The position numbers were made by a program, and so were the translations under genes. From contig JABVXV010000641.1 of assembly GCA_013365325.1 (NCBI GenBank), positions 1 to 19,151 on the forward strand: a stretch of 19,151 nt of DNA, given 5' to 3'. Positions within the stretch are counted from its first letter, which is position 1. Every line of letters begins with the position of its first letter. Of the stretch, positions 13,401 through 19,151 are shown in pieces. The notes beneath the pieces were generated by a model that made no database searches, was not told the DNA's origin, and saw only the letters and a list, made by a program, of their open reading frames with translations. Source of the DNA: Dipetalonema caudispina. Lineage: Eukaryota > Nematoda > Chromadorea > Rhabditida > Onchocercidae.

Positions 13401-16400
13401 AAAAGATCATAATGTTCAGTTAGGATTTTTTTTTATGATTAGATTATAATCTTTAATATTCTTCCTCTCCGGTTATAAGCAAATTATTCGCTGTTGTATA
13501 AAACTGAAGGATAGATACCATTTCAGGATCAACAATAATGCAGCAATCCGGTTATTGGGGTACTTCTGCTGCATGTGATATACCCTATCGGACGATAGAA
13601 AATATGTTACAAAACATTCAGAAACTTGGAAAGGTTGTTTATTTGAGGTTAATTCATTATAATCCAAATGATAATTATCAAATCATTCCTTTCATACATT
13701 TTGATTAATTATAATTTATTATAATTCAGCTTTCGTTTTATCGTTTTTCCTTTTCTTTATCTTCAAAGTTTTATTGAAGTATACAAAAAAAGATTTCATT
13801 CCTTATTAGTTTATCCATTGTTTAGAATATAACTCTTTTGTATTATATCTAATAGATTATTAAACATTTAAAATTCAACAGATACTAATATTTAACGGAT
13901 ATTGATAATATTTAGTATTTAATCAATACAATTAGTATTTGATAGATATTGGTAATACTTAATGTTTAATCGCTAATATAATATGTAACAAATATGAATA
14001 TTTGATCGTGTAATATTCTGAATTTCTCGTTATATTAACAATTATCACTGATAATAATTTCATTTCGCTATCAATTCACTACGAATAATATGCTATGATA
14101 ATATAATTAAATTATTGGTAAATTACAGATTGATTATATATTGCTAGGAGGTGATTATGAATCACATATGGATTGGACATATACTAAAGCGGGTCATTTG
14201 AAAATAATTCGAAATCTTTCAAGAATTTTGCATGATTACTTTGAAAATACACCAATCTATTGGACATTGGGTAATCATGAAGGTGTTCCCGTTGATAGGT
14301 TTTATTTTCCTCTTTGTCTACTCTTTTTTTTTTTTTTGGAAAAATTTTAATTATATACTAAATTAGCTGATACAAGAATGAATAGTAGAAATATTGAAAT
14401 GTTTAAATTTAATCGACAATTCTGCATTACTTTACTAAATTTTCATTATTAATAATAATTATAGTTTATATCTTTAAAATTAAAAATTCAGTTCAAGAAA
14501 TTTTATGAGTGTATCTAAATTTTACCATAAAATACGTATGAATTTGGTAAAAGGGAAAGAAATTGAAAGTATGGAGGGAAGAGGGATGTAAAAATTGAAA
14601 CAAATGCAAATTTTCATCAATTCATGCAATTATAAAATATACAAATTTGTAGTTTTGCACCGCATTTTATCCCGGAGAAGTATCGTCCACAATGGCTATA
14701 CGATGAATTGCTACAGTTACAAAGACCGCTGCTTGATAAAAAATCAATTGAAAGTGTTAAATAGTGAGTTTCAAATTTAGAAATTTGATATTCAAATTTC
14801 TTTTCTTTATATTTAAAAAAATAAAATATTACAAATTTCAGTCGTGGTTGTTACACAGTACAACTTTATCCAGGTTTGAAACTTATATCACTGAATAGTG
14901 GTTACTGTGATACGTCCAATTTGTAAGTATAATTCATTTACTAAATTAATTAACAAATATATCAGATGTAATCATTTCAATAATAATGATGCTGCTAATC
15001 ACTTTGATAAGAATACAAATATGATTTTATTAAAAAAAAAAAAAAAAAATTATCCATCAAATGATTGTCGTAATAATGAAATATGATAATATTTATCGTT
15101 CTGTTACTCCTGATCATTACCAAAATATTCACGAATATGATTATATGATAATGATAATTGATAGTGTTATTACGAAATCATAATAATAATTAATTTTAAT
15201 TGATGTAATGTGATCGTTGATTATATCCAAATGTCAAATTTTTGCATTACATAATTGTCTACATAATTAATGGCGAAATTATCGCTGATTTAGTTGGTTA
15301 TATATCAACGAAACGGATCCGGATGGTACTTTAAGTTGGTTAGTTACGGAACTTGAACAAGCTGAACATGATGGTCAATATGTGCATATCTTATCACATA
15401 TACCACCTGGTGATGGTGAATGTCTCGAAAGTTGGGCAAGAAATTATTACAAGATTATAGCAAGGTTTTGTTTATTTCTTAACATTTATTTATTTATTTT
15501 TTTTTTTGGCCAACATTATTTATCAATTTTTTGGCTAGTAATCTATTCATTTTACTGTTTTTTTTTTTTTTGGCCAACTATTTATTTTATTTTTATTTTT
15601 TTTTTCTTTGGCTGAATATTTATTTACTTATTCATTTTTTTATAATCTCTTCTAATAATTACATTTTATTTGTTTGAATAAAATTTCATTTCAATTTTTT
15701 TTGCTTTATTTTCAGATTTTCAAAGACTATTCAGGCGCAATTTTTTGGTCATATTCATGTGGATAGTTTTACAGTATTCTATGAAAATATGAATGATGAT
15801 TCGTCAAAACCAATTAGCGTACTTTACGCAACACCAAGCGTGACAACTTTCAAATATCTTAATCCAGCTTTTCGAATTTATGAAATTGAACCTGGCAAAA
15901 ATTATGTTCGTTAACAAAAAGTTTTACAGTTTTTGAAGTTCAATTTCTTACGTTTTGTTTCTCAAATTTTCTTTTATAACTCTTCAACTTTTATCATTTA
16001 ATTTGTTTTATATATTTTCAGCGTATAGTTAACTTTCATACATATTTCCTGAATCTTACACAGATCGGGATGAATACTACCCCACCTGTTTGGGAATTGT
16101 TATATTCAGCAAAGGTAAATATTAATTGCTAAAAATTATTATTAAATTATGATTCTATTAAAATTTCCGTTTCTTAATTAAGCTCGAAGAATTGCTTTGT
16201 TTTTTAATTAAGATCAGAAAATGAAAATTGCGTGTAAAAATTGTTTAGTTCTAATATTGCATATAAAGATTGATTTCTAGGAAGAATATGGCTTAAATGA
16301 TCTAAGTCCAACAAGTTGGGATTTTTTAACCAACAAAATTATTTATGAAAAATCTACTTATAATAAATTTATCAGGTACAGTTGCATTTATTACAAGCAC

Positions 16401-17090
16401 ATCAACACTTTAGCTTATTTATTTAATTTTTGATCTATAGATTGGAAAATTGTCTTAGTTCAAATTTATGTAATTCGTCTACTTAAGCGTATCCGTAATT
16501 AATAAATCATTTTGAAACAAAATTTGATATGGCAATTTTAATCTTAGCATATTTTTAATCGCTTGCTTATACATTTGTTTACATATTTCATCGAACAAAA
16601 GAAAAATCGATTTTTTTACGATTTATAGTTTATTGATTTTAATTTTCTTACCTTTCATGATTCGTTAATTTTAAAAATTTATCAATTTCGACACAATTTT
16701 TCTTTTAATTTCACGATTAAAAAAGAATTTAGTGAAGTTGAATTTTAAATTTACTTTTTTTATATTTCCAATTACAGGAATAGTAATCGTCGCGATGATT
16801 TCATCTGTGAAGGAAAATGTCGTTTTGATTCGATATGTTGTTTGCGAAAAGGACATCATAATACGACACTATGTAATCACCTTCCACTCAATAGTATTAA
16901 ACGAAATCCGTATAAATCATCCGGAATTGCCGGCAATATTGGTAAAACGGCATTAACTATAACCAGACAACAACAACAGCAACAACAGTATACCGAAATT
17001 ATTATGTTATTAAAGAAGAAACTGCGATCGTATATCATGAAAAGATTTCTTCAATTATTTCTATTTCCCACAAATGAAATGGATGAATAA
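10457..17090 (+). CDS. asm: Acid sphingomyelinase (SMPD1 family), 14 exons
   Basis: Secreted/lysosomal Zn-dependent phosphodiesterase: sphingomyelin to ceramide plus phosphocholine. Exons: 10457-10550, 11790-11868, 12296-12413, 12726-12858, 13102-13251, 13527-13633, 14129-14298, 14653-14763, 14842-14922, 15294-15464, 15716-15905, 16022-16114, 16281-16375, 16778-17090; joined, 1905 nt and 634 residues, all 13 junctions in frame. Residues 1-28: signal peptide. Residues 46-125: saposin-B domain with six Cys (47, 50, 78, 89, 115, 122). Metallophosphatase metal ligands matching human ASM are all present: D163, H165 (D-L-H), D236, N276 (G-N-H-E), H383 (H-I-P-P-G), H417 and H419 (G-H-I-H), plus H240 and H277. 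Sequons occur at N29, N64, N133, N191, N256 and N353. A Cys-rich C-terminal subdomain (541-563) is followed by a 67-residue basic/hydrophobic tail with Q7. Which C. elegans asm paralogue it matches cannot be told. The weakest junction is the intron 11 donor. Confidence 0.93.
10614..10735. repeat. ATT/GTT trinucleotide-like tract in asm intron 1
   Basis: Imperfect runs of ATT, GTT and GCT triplets inside the 1239 bp first intron (10551-11789). The purest part is ATT repeats at about 10635-10655, then GTT repeats. It resembles the window-end (ATT)n array and the tract in asp-4 intron 5 in complementary sense. Confidence 0.8.
13887..13981. repeat. Two-copy 47 bp tandem repeat in asm intron 6
   Basis: AATATTTAACGGATATTGAT at 13887 is followed 47 bases later by AGTATTTGATAGATATTGGT at 13934, and similarity continues through TAATA-TTTA-TTTAATC in both. 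The copies differ at several positions. It lies within the 13634-14128 intron. Confidence 0.65.
15494..15615. repeat. Degenerate poly(T)-TTGGC repeats in asm intron 10
   Basis: A T run followed by TTGGC(C/T) recurs four times, with GGC near 15508, 15532, 15572 and 15610. Two copies share the longer TTTTTTTGGCCAAC, followed by ATTTAT-like DNA. Spacing is about 24-40 bases. The repeat is close to the acceptor of intron 10 (15465-15715) and may lengthen its polypyrimidine tract. Confidence 0.65.
16968..16988 (+). repeat. CAA/CAG repeat coding for Q7 in asm exon 14
   Basis: Seven glutamine codons (CAA x3, CAG, CAA x2, CAG) encode residues 595-601 in the C-terminal tail of the sphingomyelinase. 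The mixed codons suggest it is fairly stable, but it is still a likely site of length variation between strains or species. Confidence 0.9.
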
Positions 17091-17091
17091 A
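17086..17091 (+). terminator. Candidate poly(A) signal overlapping the asm stop codon
   Basis: AATAAA spans the last two bases of the Glu codon, the TAA stop (17088-17090) and one more base. If used, the 3' untranslated region would be only about 10-20 bases. The next exact hexamer is at 17550-17555, so a longer 3' end is also possible. Confidence 0.4.
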
Positions 17092-17756
17092 AATTTTTGA
17101 AATTAATAACAACATATTTATGATCATTCATTCGAAATATCATCAGTAAACTAATTTTTTTCCTTTTTTGGTTTTAATTTTGCTTAATTTGTTCCTGTTT
17201 TTTAGTCATATATTTTGCTAAATTTTTGTTTACAGTTAAAGTGGTAAATTTGACAATTTTTAGCATTAATCAAAATTTACTCTTTTCTTTTTTTCAGTAT
17301 TTTTTCCTTGATTAATGTTTTCTCTTAATTAGCAGTCAGACTTTTCTTTTAATTATTTGATTAAAATCTTTCTCATCATTTACTTTGATTTTTTAACATT
17401 TGAAAAAAATATGACAAATAAGAATTAAACGATGAAATAGTTAGAAAAATAATTCGTAGCTTAATTAATGAGTAATCCCGTTGTGGTTTAATTATTGAGC
17501 GTAGAAATTGTTACATATTGCTCAAGATATATTTAATATAGTTACATGGAATAAATAATCGAAATAATATGCTTTTGTTTTTTTTTTTTTTTTTTTTTTC
17601 TCCTATTTTCTTTTGCAATAATTAATTCTTGTAAATTAAAAATTTATATTGAAATTTAACTATCTCAGTGACAATTGTTAACTTTCTTTTCAGTTACTAT
17701 TTGGTGCTTTTATTTTGTTTCACAACACTAACTAACATTGGCTTTCCAAAAGTCGC

Positions 17757-18025
17757 TTAAAAAATAATCTTTAAATCAGTAAAAATACCTTAAAATTATT
17801 TTTAAATCAACAAAATCATAAAAATTGTTGTTAAACTGAATATAAAATTACTAACTTTAAGAAAATGCTAATTCAGAAAATGTAAGCTTTCAAATTAAGA
17901 ATTATCTCCAAATTAACAAAAAGAAATTGCCAACTCAAAAACATCCTTTAAAATCTTCTTCAGTTTAATGAAATTACAGCTTCAAAAACTACCTTTAAAT
18001 TAATAAAATTATTTTAAAAATTACG
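17757..18025. repeat. Degenerate A-rich repeat field
   Basis: Loosely repeated blocks such as CTTTAAATCAGTAAAAAT, TTTTTAAATCAACAAAATC and CTTTAAATTAATAAAATTA recur roughly every 30-40 bases. Copies are too diverged to define a consensus by eye. It may be an old minisatellite or plain low-complexity DNA. Confidence 0.4.
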
Positions 18026-18300
18026 AATTAATAAACAGAAAAAATGTCAATAAAAAAATATTTTCCATTGGGAACTTTATCAATTTCCATTAAAAGTAGA
18101 ATTTGAAAAATACTGAAAAATTAACAAAATTGTCATTCTTTTCCTTATGACTTTTTCTTTTTCAACCAACTTCGCAATAAATATTTTTATTCAAGTTTTA
18201 AAGTAATGACGATTTGTTTTGCTAATAATTATGATCATTCTCTCGAGTGTTTTTCCGATATAATTCCATTTTAAAATCAATGCAAATTCGTACTCTTATA

Positions 18301-18405
18301 AAGAAGAAAGAGGGAGAGAAAGAGAGAAAGAGAAAGGTAAAAAGGAAAAAAACGGAAAAGAAAAGGAGGAGAGAAGAATGAAAGAGAATGAATTCTTTTT
18401 CATTC
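18301..18405. repeat. Purine tract ending in a 13 bp hairpin
   Basis: Positions 18301-18375 are almost all A/G on the plus strand (GAGA/GAAA-rich), like the tract upstream of asp-4. It runs into an inverted repeat: GAATGAAAGAGAA (18376-18388), loop TGAA, TTCTTTTTCATTC (18393-18405). In RNA all 13 pairs form, with a single G-U pair. Confidence 0.75.
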
Positions 18406-19011
18406 TATTCGAACATCTTTTACCGAGCATATGTTTGTTTAATTATCAACAACATGTAGGATTTTCCTCATTGTAAATGCCTATTGTAAAATAGCATTAA
18501 TTAATTACTAATATATTTGCTAACCTTTAACATATCATAGTTATAATAACGATTTGATGATAATGGTTTAATATGATAATAAATCACCACCATGCACAGT
18601 ATTCTTTTCTTTTTTTTCCTTTTTTTTTTGTCTGATTGCTGGAAAACTGACAAAGCTGAACTAAATAAATTCTAGAAATGAACGAAATTTTTGACATTTA
18701 GAAAAGTTTTGCCGAAAATGGATGATCCATCCGCACGACATTGATTGATACTTTTACTTGAAATGAAGCTTTTGATTAATGAAAAATCAATTTAATTCGA
18801 AAGGAAAGGAAAAAAGACAAATTGATTATTTTTCAAATAAACGTGTTCTTTTCTTGAATTCAAGGAAAATTGTCATCTAAGAAGTCTTTTTCTTTTCCTC
18901 TCTCCTTTTTTCCTCAAGAAATGAATGCTATTTTATTGTTGCTGTAATAGCAATGTCATTGTAATAGCAGTTGTTATTGTGATAGCAACTGTTACTACTG
19001 TAGTAGTTGTA

Positions 19012-19151
<140 letters not shown>

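Larger units (their letters stand above)
17092..19011. other. AT-rich flank downstream of asm
   Basis: No gene is visible in about 1.9 kb on either strand. It holds a T22 run (17578-17599), an A-rich degenerate repeat field, a purine tract with a small hairpin (both listed) and a GTT/GTA triplet-like stretch (18935-19010) leading into the terminal ATT array. Confidence 0.55.

Noticed and set aside
15382..15615. Frame running from asm exon 10 into Phe-rich sequence
   Set aside because: The coding match stops at the donor 15464/15465; the rest is the poly(T) repeat of intron 10.
15912..15914. TAA as the normal end of the sphingomyelinase
   Set aside because: Family-like sequence ([13 protein letters not shown]) resumes in frame at 16022, so the main form should be spliced past this stop. 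It is kept only as a possible alternative form.

Overview
The window is eukaryotic nuclear DNA. It is very AT-rich, and its genes are split by many introns with TTTTCAG-type acceptors typical of nematodes. The two protein genes resemble nematode ASP-4 (cathepsin D-like aspartic protease) and acid sphingomyelinase (ASM), and a broken BEL/Pao retroelement lies beside them. Together these suggest a parasitic nematode, probably a clade III (filarial/spirurid-type) worm. That placement is inference from sequence feel; no search was run.

Layout. Positions 300-2032 (minus strand) hold a decayed internal piece of a BEL/Pao retrotransposon: RNase H, integrase and the C-terminal DUF5641-like part, broken by stops and frameshifts. 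Positions 2158-2350 hold a degenerate tandem repeat. Positions 3085-7218 (minus) hold an 8-exon asp-4-like gene; the joined exons give 467 residues with both catalytic Asp motifs. Its 5' flank (about 7262-7439) is a pyrimidine tract followed by a long purine tract. Positions 7440-9471 contain an (AT)n microsatellite flanked by two diverged copies of an ~80 bp sequence. Positions 9485-9557 (minus) are a complete tRNA-Lys(UUU) with a T5 terminator. Positions 10457-17090 (plus) hold a 14-exon acid sphingomyelinase gene; the joined exons give 634 residues with signal peptide, saposin-B domain, the full metallophosphatase metal site and an unusual polyQ-bearing C-terminal tail. Positions 17092-19151 are non-coding low-complexity DNA ending in a long (ATT)n array at the window edge.

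How the genes relate. asp-4 and asm are divergent (head to head), about 3.2 kb apart, with the tRNA between them. Both encode enzymes of the lysosomal/secretory route. In mammals the ASM product ceramide is reported to activate cathepsin D, so the pairing is suggestive, but shared regulation is not shown here. The two gene models were built by hand from splice sites, reading-frame continuity and family knowledge. Every exon junction keeps frame. The weakest is the donor of asm intron 11 at 15906. I found no CRISPR, bacterial operon or clearly new multi-gene system; the points of interest are splice-site patterns, the ASM tail and the repeat structures.
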